A stretch of 64,000 nt of DNA from Kangiella taiwanensis (GTDB taxonomy: Bacteria > Pseudomonadota > Gammaproteobacteria > Enterobacterales > Kangiellaceae): contig NZ_JAHCLT010000001.1 in assembly GCF_020005165.1 (NCBI RefSeq), forward strand, positions 372,001 through 436,000, read 5' to 3'. This document shows, piece after piece, positions 20,545-29,540 of the stretch. Position numbers and translations under genes: made by a program. Position 1 is the first letter of the stretch. Every line of letters begins with the position of its first letter. The notes beneath the pieces were generated by a model that was not told where the DNA came from, did no database searches, and saw only the letters and a list, made by a program, of their open reading frames with translations.

Positions 20545-21771
20545 TTATAGTAATAGTTGTACGGGGTGCGGATGGCTTAGAAAGTCCCTAGGACTAGCAC
20601 TAAAGCCATAAGCCCCGGATTGGTAGACACCTATAATGTCACCAATCTCTGCTGGAGGTAGTTCGACATTTCCTCCAAGTATATCGAGGGGTGTACAAAG
20701 AGGACCAACGACGTCGACAGACTCGAGTTCATTCGCGTCCATCTTATTGACCACGGCTAAAGGGTAATTTTTTCGGATAACTTGTCCAAAATTACCAGAA
20801 GCAGCAAGGTGGTGGTGTAATCCACCATTAGTAACCAAGAAGCGTTTGCCACGAGAGATCTTGGTATCGGTCACCTCGCAAAGGTAAATTCCTGCATTAC
20901 CAACCAAGTAGCGACCCAACTCCAGAATGATTTCGCATTGTTCAAATGTGTTGCTGTAATCTTGACGCAATTTTTTAAGGTTGTTGGCTATTGGCTCTAA
21001 ATCCAGCTCTGAATCACCAGTAAAGTAAGGAATGCCAAAGCCACCACCAATATTGAGGTGAGTCAGTTTTAATTGGTATTGTTCAATCAACCGCTCGACT
21101 AAAGCGAAGATATTGTTATGGGCGCTGATGATCGACTCTGGACGTAAGTTTTGTGAGCCTGTAAAAATATGCAAGCCGCGTAATTCAAGCTTCTGATGCT
21201 GGAGAATGTCCATGACGTCGTTTAATTGCTCAACATCAATACCAAACTGTTGAGAGCCACCACCCATCTTCATGCCCGAGGATTTCAGCTCAAAATCGGG
21301 GTTGAGGCGAAGCGCAACCTTTGCTTCGAGATCAAGCGAGCTTGATAGATCGGCGATCCGTTGTAATTCGGTAGCTGATTCGACATTAATCGTGATACCG
21401 CTGGCCAGTGCCATGGTCAATTCTTGTAATGATTTACCTGGGCCTGCAAAACTTAAGTTGTTTGTGTCAGTTGAGGTAGCAAGGGCTATGGCAAGCTCTT
21501 TGCCAGAAGCGACATCCAGTCCATCAACTAAATCCGAGACATAACAGACCAGCGGAGAAAAAGGATTCGCTTTGATCGCGTAATGCAGGCTAATGTCTGG
21601 GAAAAAGTGACGCAAACGCTCCACATTTGCTTTGATCACCGCTTTATCATAGACATAACAGGGTGTTTGCCCAGCGATTTGGACCACTTGGCTTACCGTT
21701 TTACCCGCAATCAGTAATTCTCCATTCTGACTGGAGAACTGTGTCATGGGTGTATGTGTCTTTGATGTCAT
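20545..21771 (-). CDS. PLP-dependent decarboxylase, LysA-like (exosortase-associated type)
   Basis: A 408-aa fold-type III PLP decarboxylase related to diaminopimelate and ornithine decarboxylases. The PLP lysine is Lys67 in HYAIKANPF; LNIGGGFGIPYF and ELGRYLVGNAG bind the phosphate; GPLCTPLDILGG holds the active-site Cys and YQSGAYGFSASPRDFLSHP ends the domain. It is best matched in memory to the decarboxylase found beside exosortase A systems rather than to LysA. The ATG at 21771 is preferred over a TTG 13 codons upstream that overlaps no ribosome binding site. The real amino-acid substrate is unknown. The upstream gene encodes an AMP-forming ligase. Confidence 0.82.
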   Translation of the reverse strand: MTSKTHTPMTQFSSQNGELLIAGKTVSQVVQIAGQTPCYVYDKAVIKANVERLRHFFPDISLHYAIKANPFSPLVCYVSDLVDGLDVASGKELAIALATSTDTNNLSFAGPGKSLQELTMALASGITINVESATELQRIADLSSSLDLEAKVALRLNPDFELKSSGMKMGGGSQQFGIDVEQLNDVMDILQHQKLELRGLHIFTGSQNLRPESIISAHNNIFALVERLIEQYQLKLTHLNIGGGFGIPYFTGDSELDLEPIANNLKKLRQDYSNTFEQCEIILELGRYLVGNAGIYLCEVTDTKISRGKRFLVTNGGLHHHLAASGNFGQVIRKNYPLAVVNKMDANELESVDVVGPLCTPLDILGGNVELPPAEIGDIIGVYQSGAYGFSASPRDFLSHPHPVQLLL

Positions 21772-21824
21772 ATTTAACCTATATGTTTCAACCGCTCTAG
21801 CGTTTAGCAACAGCTTTGCAATGC

Positions 21825-23402
21825 TTAGTTTGCAAGATATTGAAATTCTTGCGCCAATGCTTTGCGATCGATTTTGCCATTAGGGTTGCGCGGCAGTTGA
21901 TCGACAAACTCAATATATTTGGGCTGCATAAAATTCGGCAGCTCCTGCTGGCAAAAGCGTTTAATCGCTTTGACCGCAGCTTCATCAGCTGGTTCGGCAC
22001 CTGTTGGTTTAATCACCACAAGAACAGCCTGCCCTAATTGGGAGTCATCAATGCCAAGCGCAACAACCTCATCAACCAGCTCAAAATGATATAGCGTATC
22101 TTCGAGTTCGGCTGGGCTGATGCGATATCCCGAGCATTTTATCATATCGTCCTGCCGACCGATAAAATAAAGAAAGCCATCGGCATCACGTTTTACGGTA
22201 TCGCCAGACCACACAGCAATTTCAGGAAGAACAGATTCGTCATTCGGTAACGGCTTGAAGCGAGCGGATGTTTTTTTAGGGTCATTCCAGTAGCCTAAGC
22301 TGACGTGAACACCGCGGTGGACAAGCTCGCCTGCTTCGTTAGCATCACATTCGCTGCCATCAGGCCTTAACACTAAAATCTCAGCGTTGGGAATCGCTTT
22401 GCCCATTGATCCTGGATGTGAGTCCAACTCAGAGGGTTCTAAGTATGTCGAGCGAAACGCTTCTGTCAGGCCGTACATTAAATAGGGGGCGGTGTGAGGT
22501 AAGTTGCGACGAAGCTGCTGCAGCGTGTTCTCTGGCATAGCGCCGCCGCTGTTTGTAATGTAACGCAAGCTATTCTTTGCAGCATCTGGCCAATCGAGTC
22601 CAGCAAGCTGAACCCAGAGAGGAGGAACTGCAGCAAGCCCAGTGATGCGATGTTTTTCGACTTGGCGGATAACATCCCGTGGTAAAAGATATTCCATAAG
22701 GACGACTTTCGCACCGACCAGCAGTGCGGTAGTCACTTGGCTTAACCCATAATCAAAACTCAGTGGTAAGACGGCGAGTAAGACGTCATTTTCATTGTTG
22801 TGCAAGTACTGGCTAACGCTCTGGGCACCTGCGATCAGGTTCTGATGGGATAAACACACTCCTTTGGGTTGCCCAGTTGAGCCTGAGGTATATAAAATCG
22901 CCGCCAGATCTTTTGAGATGCGTGAGCGGGTTCGGCTGTCTGTGTTTTGTGGGAGTTTTGACCAATAATGCGTGTGCAGTGTTTCGGGCGCTGAAAAATT
23001 TGTTGATTCATCGACTAATAAAAGGTGACCTAAATCCTCGCATTCATCGAATATGCGTTGTAATATCGTGCCCCGCTGTGCGCTGGTCACTAATAGCTCA
23101 ATATTACAATTTTGCGCAATGTAGCTGACTTGTGCAGGCTTCAATAACGGATTGATAGGAACAAACACTAAGCCCGCGCGACTGGCTGCCAAAAAACTTA
23201 TCACGGCTTCAACCTGTTTTGGTAAATAAATACCAATTCGGCTATTTGGCTGAAGCCCAAGTTCGATAAAGTAATCAGCTAACATGTCAACTGCTTGGTT
23301 AAGCTGCTGGTAAGTGAGCTGTTGCTTGTTATCGTCGAGAGCAACTTTATCTGCAAACTGTTGACTGCTTAGAGAAACGATATCGTCAAACTGGCAAAGC
23401 AT
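21825..23402 (-). CDS. AMP-forming acyl-CoA ligase/synthetase (exosortase-associated type)
   Basis: A 525-aa member of the ANL adenylating family. The P-loop is ILYTSGSTGQPKGV, the A5 motif MYGLTEAFRSTYL, the A7/A8 region WSGDTVKRDADGFLYFIGRQDDMIKCSGYRISPAE and the catalytic Lys in RNPNGKIDRKAL. It activates a carboxylic acid as an acyl adenylate and passes it to CoA or a carrier protein; no carrier protein gene is adjacent. It is paired with the PLP decarboxylase, as in the exosortase A gene sets, but no exosortase is visible here. It reads divergently from the VanZ gene over 140 bp. Confidence 0.82.
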   Translation of the reverse strand: MLCQFDDIVSLSSQQFADKVALDDNKQQLTYQQLNQAVDMLADYFIELGLQPNSRIGIYLPKQVEAVISFLAASRAGLVFVPINPLLKPAQVSYIAQNCNIELLVTSAQRGTILQRIFDECEDLGHLLLVDESTNFSAPETLHTHYWSKLPQNTDSRTRSRISKDLAAILYTSGSTGQPKGVCLSHQNLIAGAQSVSQYLHNNENDVLLAVLPLSFDYGLSQVTTALLVGAKVVLMEYLLPRDVIRQVEKHRITGLAAVPPLWVQLAGLDWPDAAKNSLRYITNSGGAMPENTLQQLRRNLPHTAPYLMYGLTEAFRSTYLEPSELDSHPGSMGKAIPNAEILVLRPDGSECDANEAGELVHRGVHVSLGYWNDPKKTSARFKPLPNDESVLPEIAVWSGDTVKRDADGFLYFIGRQDDMIKCSGYRISPAELEDTLYHFELVDEVVALGIDDSQLGQAVLVVIKPTGAEPADEAAVKAIKRFCQQELPNFMQPKYIEFVDQLPRNPNGKIDRKALAQEFQYLAN

Positions 23403-23542
23403 CCGAATTCCGTTATTATTAATGTGTCACTAAAACAGTATTTTAGCGGTTTAGGCTAACTGCGTCAGCTAATGACGATAAAAATAACCATCAATCAAAG
23501 CTACGGCTGGCTGATGGCGGGATAGGTAGAGAAGGACTGGTA

Positions 23543-24676
23543 ATGAGATTGATTTGGTACATCGTTATTCTATTTATTGCATACGGCTCCTTGTACCCGT
23601 TTAATTTCGACTTTTCACGCCCTCTACCGGATGACCTAGGGGCTTGGTTGTTAAACTGGCAACAGCGAACCATTCGTTCTGACGTGATCGCCAATATCCT
23701 ACTGTTTATCCCTTACGGATTTTTTGGAGCTTTGACGGTTCAACAAAAGCAGCGTCGTAACACCTTGTTTTCGATACTGTTTATGCTCTGCATTGGTATC
23801 CTTTTCGCATTTTTCTTACAGTTTATTCAGTTTTATCTACCTTCGCGTGTGTCGCACGCTGCCGATGCATTATTAAACGCTATTGGTATTCTAATTGGTA
23901 TTTCGCTCGCAGCTTACTCCAACAGCCAGCGTATCCAGCGCATGATCCCAGAGGGGCTCCGACTGGGAATTTCACCGGCGTTTCTCGTGTTATTTCTTTG
24001 GATTGGATGGCAATTCTTCCCATATATCCCAGTATTTGAAACCAAACAGTTCGGACAAAGTCTCGATACCATTGTCAGAAGCACTTGGTCTGCATCATTA
24101 TGGCTACAACACGTATTATTCTGGTTGGTGTTTTATCATCTAGTACAGCGCGTACTGGGTAAAGAGTACCGTTTGAGTTTTATCACCTTGGTATCGATCT
24201 TTGTGATCATTATTAAGCTTGCTATGTATCGTTCTCAGATGGGTTGGAGTGAAATTACCGCGATACCGCTAGCGATGATAGTTCATCATCACTTAAACCG
24301 GCAGTGGATGATTCCATTAATTGCCATTAGCAGCACGATGCTTTTGCTATGGGTAAATCTATTTCCGCTGACCTTTAAGCAAAGCATAAATAGTTTCCAA
24401 TGGTTGCCATTTGATGATTTTTTAAAGGGCTCGACTTGGTACAATTTAAGCGAGCTGATAGAAGAGTCATTATTGTTGGCGTCGGTAGGTTACTTTTATG
24501 CCAAATGGTGGAGACATTATCGCTGGGCAACCACATTCTTGGTTGTACTGTCTGTGGGTATCACTGTGTTGCAATTATTTATCGTTGGGAAAAAGCCTGA
24601 TATTACGTTATTCGTGATGGCTTTGGTGATTGGAATTTTACTTGTCAGATTACAAGCGATAAGTCGAGCTGGCTGA
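23543..24676 (+). CDS. VanZ-family membrane protein
   Basis: A 377-aa polytopic membrane protein. The first 130 residues match VanZ: YGSLYPFNFDF, then SDVIANILLFIPYGFFGAL and the conserved FIQFYLPSRVSHAADALLNAIGILIG. The remainder adds roughly six more hydrophobic helices with no recognised domain. AAGGA at 23532-23536 precedes the ATG. VanZ-like proteins often sit in exopolysaccharide/PEP-CTERM clusters, consistent with the divergent ligase and decarboxylase, but the molecular role is unknown. Confidence 0.85.
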   Translation: MRLIWYIVILFIAYGSLYPFNFDFSRPLPDDLGAWLLNWQQRTIRSDVIANILLFIPYGFFGALTVQQKQRRNTLFSILFMLCIGILFAFFLQFIQFYLPSRVSHAADALLNAIGILIGISLAAYSNSQRIQRMIPEGLRLGISPAFLVLFLWIGWQFFPYIPVFETKQFGQSLDTIVRSTWSASLWLQHVLFWLVFYHLVQRVLGKEYRLSFITLVSIFVIIIKLAMYRSQMGWSEITAIPLAMIVHHHLNRQWMIPLIAISSTMLLLWVNLFPLTFKQSINSFQWLPFDDFLKGSTWYNLSELIEESLLLASVGYFYAKWWRHYRWATTFLVVLSVGITVLQLFIVGKKPDITLFVMALVIGILLVRLQAISRAG

Positions 24677-24715
24677 AATCCCTTTCAGCGACTATCGTGT
24701 TAGACGAATTTACAA

Positions 24716-25240
24716 CTATGGCTGGTACAGCGTGTAGAGTTCGTTTTCTTCAAGTGATACACGATGTGTCAATACTTCGCCCACTTGTTGGTAATCATTT
24801 GGAAAATGCTTTTGTAGTATTTTCATATCGTGTGGTTTCGAGTAGCGCTTACAGAACTTAACCACTGCATGAGCGATGTCATTCATTTCACTTCGGAAAT
24901 CTCTAACCAACTCCATAGAAGTACTATCATCAGATAAATTTTGCTCAAGATAAACGTAAAACTTAACGTTTTCTTTAAGAAGGTGTGCTTGGAAGTCGCG
25001 TTTAAATTGAGTGACTAAGTCAGCCAATTTTTGCGGGTTGTTGGCTTGGTACCCAAGTTCCCACATCTGACCAAAAAGTGTCACCAAATGACTGTGGTCG
25101 TTTTTTAAATTATCAACAAGTCCCGGGTCGAACTGTATCCCCTTCTTATTTCGCGCAGCGTTTTGCTGTGGCGGAGGCGGAGACGCTGGCTTTTGTTCAA
25201 CCGTAGGTCTCTTAGAAAAAAAATCTTTAATAAACCCCAT
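24716..25240 (-). CDS. Hemerythrin-like domain protein
   Basis: A 174-aa cytoplasmic protein. After a proline-rich, low-complexity N-terminus (residues 15-30, PASPPPPQQN) comes a four-helix bundle with candidate di-iron ligands: the His in NDHSHLVTLF, HLLKEN (H-x3-E), HAVVKF and HRVSLEENELY (H-x3-E). This spacing fits hemerythrin HHE domains, which bind O2, NO or iron. It ends 40 nt from the convergent VanZ gene. The exact function is unknown; a non-metal helical bundle remains possible. Confidence 0.7.
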   Translation of the reverse strand: MGFIKDFFSKRPTVEQKPASPPPPQQNAARNKKGIQFDPGLVDNLKNDHSHLVTLFGQMWELGYQANNPQKLADLVTQFKRDFQAHLLKENVKFYVYLEQNLSDDSTSMELVRDFRSEMNDIAHAVVKFCKRYSKPHDMKILQKHFPNDYQQVGEVLTHRVSLEENELYTLYQP

Positions 25241-25599
25241 CGCATGATCCTCAGCTAATTAAAAATATTGAATTTATTTCTCTTAGTATTCTCCTAGTAG
25301 ACACTAAATATGAAGGATTTTCAATCTCTATAACTCATTAATAAATAAGGAAATAATGCGTATTTGCATTATGCAGTATTGCATAAGTATCTATTCATAT
25401 TTGCAGAAATAATCAAAAAATAAATTTAAATGATAACCAGGTCATAAAAAAATAAAAAAATGAGCCTGTAAATATAGATTTTTTTAAAGTGGTGTGATTA
25501 CTAGATAGAGAGCGTTGAAAAAAATGTTCAGGGAAAATTATAAAGTCAAATCTGCATCATCTGATGGGAGATAGATGCGAACCACTGTGAGGAGCCACC
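25241..25599. other. AT-rich divergent intergenic region
   Basis: About 360 bp of very AT-rich DNA between the divergent hemerythrin-like and DUF3050 genes. It holds runs of A and T and a cluster of TGCATT/ATGCA words (about 25366-25395, TTTGCATTATGCA followed by TATTGCATAAG), a possible operator. No open frame of note. Both promoters are expected here, but no convincing -35/-10 pair was singled out. Confidence 0.4.
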
Positions 25600-26352
25600 A
25601 TGTTAAAAGAACAGTTAAAAGATAAATTGGAAGCGTTGAACCAAGAATTATCCAACCATGAAACCTATAAATCATTGGACAGCTTAGAAAGTGTTCGAAC
25701 ATTTATGGAGTATCACATTTATGCGGTATGGGATTTTATGAGTCTCCTGAAGTCGCTACAGCAACGACTGACCTGTGTAGATGTACCGTGGGTTGAATCA
25801 AAACAAGATCCTGAGGTCGTGCGATTTATTAATGAAATCGTGATCGGTGAAGAGAGTGATCTGGATCCGGATGGAAATGCTATTAGTCATTACTCGCTGT
25901 ACTTAAAAGCTATGGAAGAAGTCGGTGCGGATACAAGCCGTGTAAAAGAGTTTATTGAAACGCAAAACATGGAGTTAATTCCAGAAGGTGCGCGTGAGTT
26001 TGTGGATTATAACTTAAAGGTCGCTCGAGAGGGGACGGATGTTGAAGTCGCGTCAGCTTTTTTGTACGGGCGAGAGAAACTGATCCCCGATATGTTTACG
26101 GCAATAAAAGACGTGATGTCAGCAGAGAAAGTGGAATGCCCAACGCTGATTTATTACCTAGAGCGCCATATTGAGTTGGATGGTGATGAGCATGGACCGT
26201 TAGCTGAAAAATGCTTGCAAGCATTATGTGGTGATGACAAAGCTAAATGGCAAAGTGCTGAAGATGTCGCGGTAGAAAGTTTACAGTTACGTTCCAGCTT
26301 ATGGGACGCAGTATTAACAGCGATTATCAGAGAGCAAGAAAAAGCTGCGTAA
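25600..26352 (+). CDS. DUF3050 protein (heme-oxygenase-like fold)
   Basis: A 250-aa member of the DUF3050 family, recognised by FMEYHIYAVWDFMSLLKSLQQRLTCVDVPWV and INEIVIGEESD. The His/Glu/Asp residues in MEYH, GEESD, SHYSLYLKAMEE and RHIELDGDEHGPLA are arranged as in heme-oxygenase-like di-iron proteins, so metal binding is plausible. No substrate is known. GAGGAG at 25589-25594 gives a strong ribosome binding site. It stands divergent to another putative iron protein, the hemerythrin-like gene. Confidence 0.85.
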   Translation: MLKEQLKDKLEALNQELSNHETYKSLDSLESVRTFMEYHIYAVWDFMSLLKSLQQRLTCVDVPWVESKQDPEVVRFINEIVIGEESDLDPDGNAISHYSLYLKAMEEVGADTSRVKEFIETQNMELIPEGAREFVDYNLKVAREGTDVEVASAFLYGREKLIPDMFTAIKDVMSAEKVECPTLIYYLERHIELDGDEHGPLAEKCLQALCGDDKAKWQSAEDVAVESLQLRSSLWDAVLTAIIREQEKAA

Positions 26353-26472
26353 TCTGCGAGTATTCCACAATCAGCTAATGATAAGTTGAAGAGCAGGGAA
26401 GCTTTCGCTGCTTAAATAGAAGTCGTGGTAAAGATTCTGTAGAATGGTCAAAAACTTTACGATAGACCTATT

Positions 26473-27150
26473 ATGCAAAATATTGTTATCGCGCCTTCTA
26501 TCCTTTCCGCTGACTTCGCCCGTTTAGGCGAAGAAGTTGAAAATGTCCTCAAAGCTGGCTCTGACTGGGTTCACTTCGATGTCATGGACAATCATTATGT
26601 ACCTAACCTTACGATAGGCCCGATGGTCTGTCAGGCTTTACGTGATTACGGCATTGAAGCGCCAATCGATGTACATCTAATGGTTGAGCCTGTTGACCGT
26701 ATCATCCCTGACTTTGCAAAAGCTGGCGCGACCTATATCAGTTTTCATCCAGAAGCATCGAAACACGTTGATCGAACCATTGGCTTAATTAAAGAACATG
26801 GCTGTAAGGCGGGTGTCGTATTAAACCCAGCGACGCCAGTGAGTGTTTTAGAGTATATTATCGACAAAGTGGATCTCGTGTTGTTAATGTCGGTAAACCC
26901 AGGTTTTGGTGGTCAGAGTTTTATCCCATCGACACTTCGCAAATGTCAGCAGGTGCGTCAGCTTATCGATGAAACAGGTCGCGATATCCGTTTAGAAATT
27001 GACGGTGGTGTTAAAATCGACAACATTGAAGAAATTGCTGCTTGTGGTGTGGATACCTTTGTTGCCGGGTCGGCCATCTTCAATACCGATGATTATCAAG
27101 CTACGGTCACTCAGATGAAGGCCAATGCTGAGAAGGGCGCCTCACGATAA
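26473..27150 (+). CDS. rpe: Ribulose-phosphate 3-epimerase
   Basis: A 225-aa TIM-barrel enzyme that interconverts ribulose 5-phosphate and xylulose 5-phosphate in the pentose phosphate pathway. Hallmarks are [36 protein letters not shown] (metal and catalytic Asp), [22 protein letters not shown] and [11 protein letters not shown] with the second catalytic Asp. A hairpin at 26392-26412 and a TAGAAT (-10-like) precede it. It is followed 2 nt later by gph, the usual gammaproteobacterial order. Confidence 0.97.
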   Translation: MQNIVIAPSILSADFARLGEEVENVLKAGSDWVHFDVMDNHYVPNLTIGPMVCQALRDYGIEAPIDVHLMVEPVDRIIPDFAKAGATYISFHPEASKHVDRTIGLIKEHGCKAGVVLNPATPVSVLEYIIDKVDLVLLMSVNPGFGGQSFIPSTLRKCQQVRQLIDETGRDIRLEIDGGVKIDNIEEIAACGVDTFVAGSAIFNTDDYQATVTQMKANAEKGASR

Positions 27151-27152
27151 TC

Positions 27153-27842
27153 ATGACATCACTGAATTCTCCCAAGCTGGTCATTTTTGACCTTGATGGG
27201 ACGCTAGTTGACAGTGCTGCCGATATTCAAATCGCAGCCAACAATACCTTCGAAGAGCTCGATCTGCCTGAGCAACCGCTAAACCAAATCAAGCGTTGGA
27301 TTGGTGGTGGGGCTCAGGTATTTGTAGAGCAGGCCTTAAACTATTTCGGCAAGTCAGAATGGTTTGATCAAACTTACAATCTGTTTATGCAATTCTACCG
27401 AGCACTGCCAGCAGAACGGTCGGTGATGTTTGATGGTGTACAAGGCTTTCTTGATTGCTTGAAACTGGCAAATGTCAAAATGGCGGTGGTGAGTAACAAG
27501 CCTCACGAACTGATTGAGCCGATCTTAAAGCACTTAAAATTAGACAGTTACTTTGAAGCAGTACTGGGTGGTGATAGTTTACCGAAGAAAAAGCCAGATG
27601 CTGCGCCGTTACTGTATGTGTGCGAGAAACTTAACGTCAAGCCTGAACATTGCTGGATGATTGGTGACTCGTCAAAAGATTCGCAAGCGGCGGTCAATGT
27701 TAAGATGCCGTTTGTCGGGGTGACTTATGGTTATGCCTTAATGGGTAGTGATATTCGACCACAAGAAGTACCCCATATCGTAGTAGATAATTTGGAAGAA
27801 CTAATCCCAATGATTTCAGTAAAGACCAATGTTTATGCGTGA
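27153..27842 (+). CDS. gph: Phosphoglycolate phosphatase
   Basis: A 229-aa HAD-family phosphatase. The nucleophile motif is VIFDLDGTLVDSA, motif II VVSNKPHE, the Lys of motif III lies in KKKPDAAPL and motif IV is MIGDSSKDSQAA. The position behind rpe supports Gph, which removes 2-phosphoglycolate formed in DNA repair. The stop codon falls inside the first unit of a 16-bp tandem repeat that leads into the next gene. Confidence 0.93.
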   Translation: MTSLNSPKLVIFDLDGTLVDSAADIQIAANNTFEELDLPEQPLNQIKRWIGGGAQVFVEQALNYFGKSEWFDQTYNLFMQFYRALPAERSVMFDGVQGFLDCLKLANVKMAVVSNKPHELIEPILKHLKLDSYFEAVLGGDSLPKKKPDAAPLLYVCEKLNVKPEHCWMIGDSSKDSQAAVNVKMPFVGVTYGYALMGSDIRPQEVPHIVVDNLEELIPMISVKTNVYA

Positions 27843-27882
27843 GGTTATAAATGCGTAAGGTGATGTATGCGTAAAGTCTGGT
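27835..27882 (+). repeat. 16-bp tandem repeat across the gph end and the next start
   Basis: ATGCGT recurs at exactly 16-nt spacing (27835, 27851, 27867). Units 1 and 2 agree through ATGCGT-R-A-G-G-T-N-A-T; unit 3 is diverged after ATGCGTAAAGT. Unit 1 contains the gph stop, unit 3 the start of the TrpG-like gene. Confidence 0.6.
27851..27874 (+). CDS. Possible seven-codon leader reading frame
   Basis: The second repeat unit opens a frame M-R-K-V-M-Y-A and stops with TAA at 27872-27874, overlapping the start of the TrpG-like gene in another frame. GAGG at 27841-27844 is spaced 6 nt before its ATG. It may couple translation to the next gene, or be an accident of the duplication; only the sequence arrangement supports it. 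Confidence 0.3.
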   Translation: MRKVMYA

Positions 27883-28721
27883 GGATATTTGCTGCTTTAA
27901 TGATAGTAGCGACTTTAGGACACTATGCCAGTGACCAAGCTGCCATTGAGCAGTGCTTAGAAGCTGGAGGCAGTTTCCATTACGATGATGACTATTGCTC
28001 TCAGAAGTCTGTTTACGAAGGCGATGCAGGGTTTATCGGTAATCACTGGCCATTGATCACCATGTTGTTACTGAGCCTAGGATTTCTTGTTGCAACCTTC
28101 ATTATCAAGTCAGCACCAGTGAGTCGCAAAAAACTGTTGATGGTAGATAACTACGATTCGTTTACCTATAACTTGGTCCAATATTTTGGGCAATTAGAGC
28201 TGGATGTCTTGGTTAAGCGTAACGACGAGTTGACGGTTGAAGAAGTCAATGAATTGAAGCCGGATTACATCGTGATTTCGCCGGGACCTTGCACACCAAA
28301 TGATTCGGGTGTGACATTAAATATTCTAGAAAAGCTAGCAACAGATTATCCAATCTTAGGCGTTTGCTTAGGGCATCAAGCCATGGCACAGGTGTTTGGT
28401 GGAACCGTCATTCGCGCTGAACAGGTGATGCACGGCAAAACCTCACCGATTTATCATAACAATACCGGTGTCTTCGAAGGACTACCTAATCCTTTTGAAG
28501 CGACGCGATACCACTCATTGATCGTCGATACGCCAAGCTTGCCTGAAGAGTTCGAAATTACCGCATGGACCGAAGACGAAGAGGGTGAGCTAGAGTACAT
28601 CATGGGAATTAAACACAAAACCCTTAAGCTAGAAGGTGTCCAGTTCCATCCAGAGTCAATCCTAAGCCAGAAAGGGCATCAGTTACTCAAGAATTTTATT
28701 GAGGCTGGCAAGCAGACATAA
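27867..28721 (+). CDS. Membrane-anchored class I glutamine amidotransferase (TrpG/PabA type)
   Basis: A 284-aa protein. Residues 90-284 are a complete TrpG/PabA amidotransferase: [30 protein letters not shown], the nucleophile Cys167 in [11 protein letters not shown] and His261/Glu263 in [10 protein letters not shown]. It releases ammonia from glutamine for anthranilate or aminodeoxychorismate synthesis. Unusually, residues 1-89 add two hydrophobic helices (about 4-18 and 62-80) around a 40-residue loop with Cys30 and Cys44, which should be periplasmic. No trpE, pabB, trpD or trpC is nearby. A GTG at 28119 could start a soluble form but has no clear ribosome binding site; the frame is open throughout. 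Confidence 0.88.
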   Translation: MRKVWWIFAALMIVATLGHYASDQAAIEQCLEAGGSFHYDDDYCSQKSVYEGDAGFIGNHWPLITMLLLSLGFLVATFIIKSAPVSRKKLLMVDNYDSFTYNLVQYFGQLELDVLVKRNDELTVEEVNELKPDYIVISPGPCTPNDSGVTLNILEKLATDYPILGVCLGHQAMAQVFGGTVIRAEQVMHGKTSPIYHNNTGVFEGLPNPFEATRYHSLIVDTPSLPEEFEITAWTEDEEGELEYIMGIKHKTLKLEGVQFHPESILSQKGHQLLKNFIEAGKQT

Positions 28722-28744
28722 AAAAGCCCTGCATGTGCAGGGCT
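28721..28744 (-). terminator. Terminator of crp
   Basis: AGCCCTGCA / TGCAGGGCT 9-bp stem. Read on the minus strand it is followed by a T5-6 run, so it ends the crp transcript. On the plus strand it lacks a T tract, but the hairpin directly follows the TrpG-like stop codon and may act in both directions. Confidence 0.8.
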
Positions 28745-28777
28745 GAATTACGACAAAATATTTGATTCTGTTTACGA

Positions 28778-29413
28778 CTAACGAGCGCCGTAGATCACCA
28801 TGGTCTTCCCTTTAACATGGATATGATCTTGCTCTTCAAGCGCTTTTAACACTCGTCCAACCATCTCACGAGAACAACCGACGATACGGCTGAGCTCTTG
28901 GCGCGTGACTTTAATTTGCATACCATCTGGATGAGTCATAGCGTCTGGCTCTTTCGCGAGCTCTAACAAGGCGTGAGCAACACGGCCCGTGACGTCTAGG
29001 AACGCCAAGTCACCGACCTTACGGCTGGTTTTTTGTAAGCGATTCGCTAGCTGTGTCGCTAACTTAAACAACACATCAGGATTTTCTTTAGTCAGCTGAC
29101 GGAATTTTTCGTAACTGATTTCGGCAACTTCACACTCAGTTTTGGTTCTGACCCAAGCGGTACGATCATGCTCGTCAGTGAACAGACCCATTTCACCGAA
29201 GAAATCACCAGGATTAAGGTAAGCGAGCACTAACTCACGACCTTCATCGTCTTCAATCAATACGGTAACTGAGCCTTCTAATAAGAAATACAGGGTATTT
29301 GATGAGTCGCCAGCGTAGATAAGTGTACTTTTTGTAGGGAAACGGCGCCTCTGACAATGATTCAGGAACCACTGAATGGTCTCGTCTTGAGCCAAATGAT
29401 AAGGTAACGCCAT
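28778..29413 (-). CDS. crp: cAMP receptor protein (CRP/Vfr)
   Basis: A 211-aa global transcription regulator. The cAMP pocket is [36 protein letters not shown], nearly as in E. coli CRP, including the Glu-Met-Gly-Leu and Arg-Thr residues that contact cAMP. The hinge is [37 protein letters not shown], and the helix-turn-helix is [22 protein letters not shown], with the recognition-helix Arg and Glu that read TGTGA sites. It reads divergently from the OsmC-like gene, the common neighbour of crp. Confidence 0.97.
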   Translation of the reverse strand: MALPYHLAQDETIQWFLNHCQRRRFPTKSTLIYAGDSSNTLYFLLEGSVTVLIEDDEGRELVLAYLNPGDFFGEMGLFTDEHDRTAWVRTKTECEVAEISYEKFRQLTKENPDVLFKLATQLANRLQKTSRKVGDLAFLDVTGRVAHALLELAKEPDAMTHPDGMQIKVTRQELSRIVGCSREMVGRVLKALEEQDHIHVKGKTMVIYGAR

Positions 29414-29540
29414 ATATTATTTCCTATTTTGTTGTAATCTTTCAAAATATAGCATGAAATCTTAGTGCCGTGCCTCTTTAAAATCAAATTTGTTGTGGCA
29501 CTATATAGCCTCTAAAAGTTCAAACTGGGTCACAAATCAC

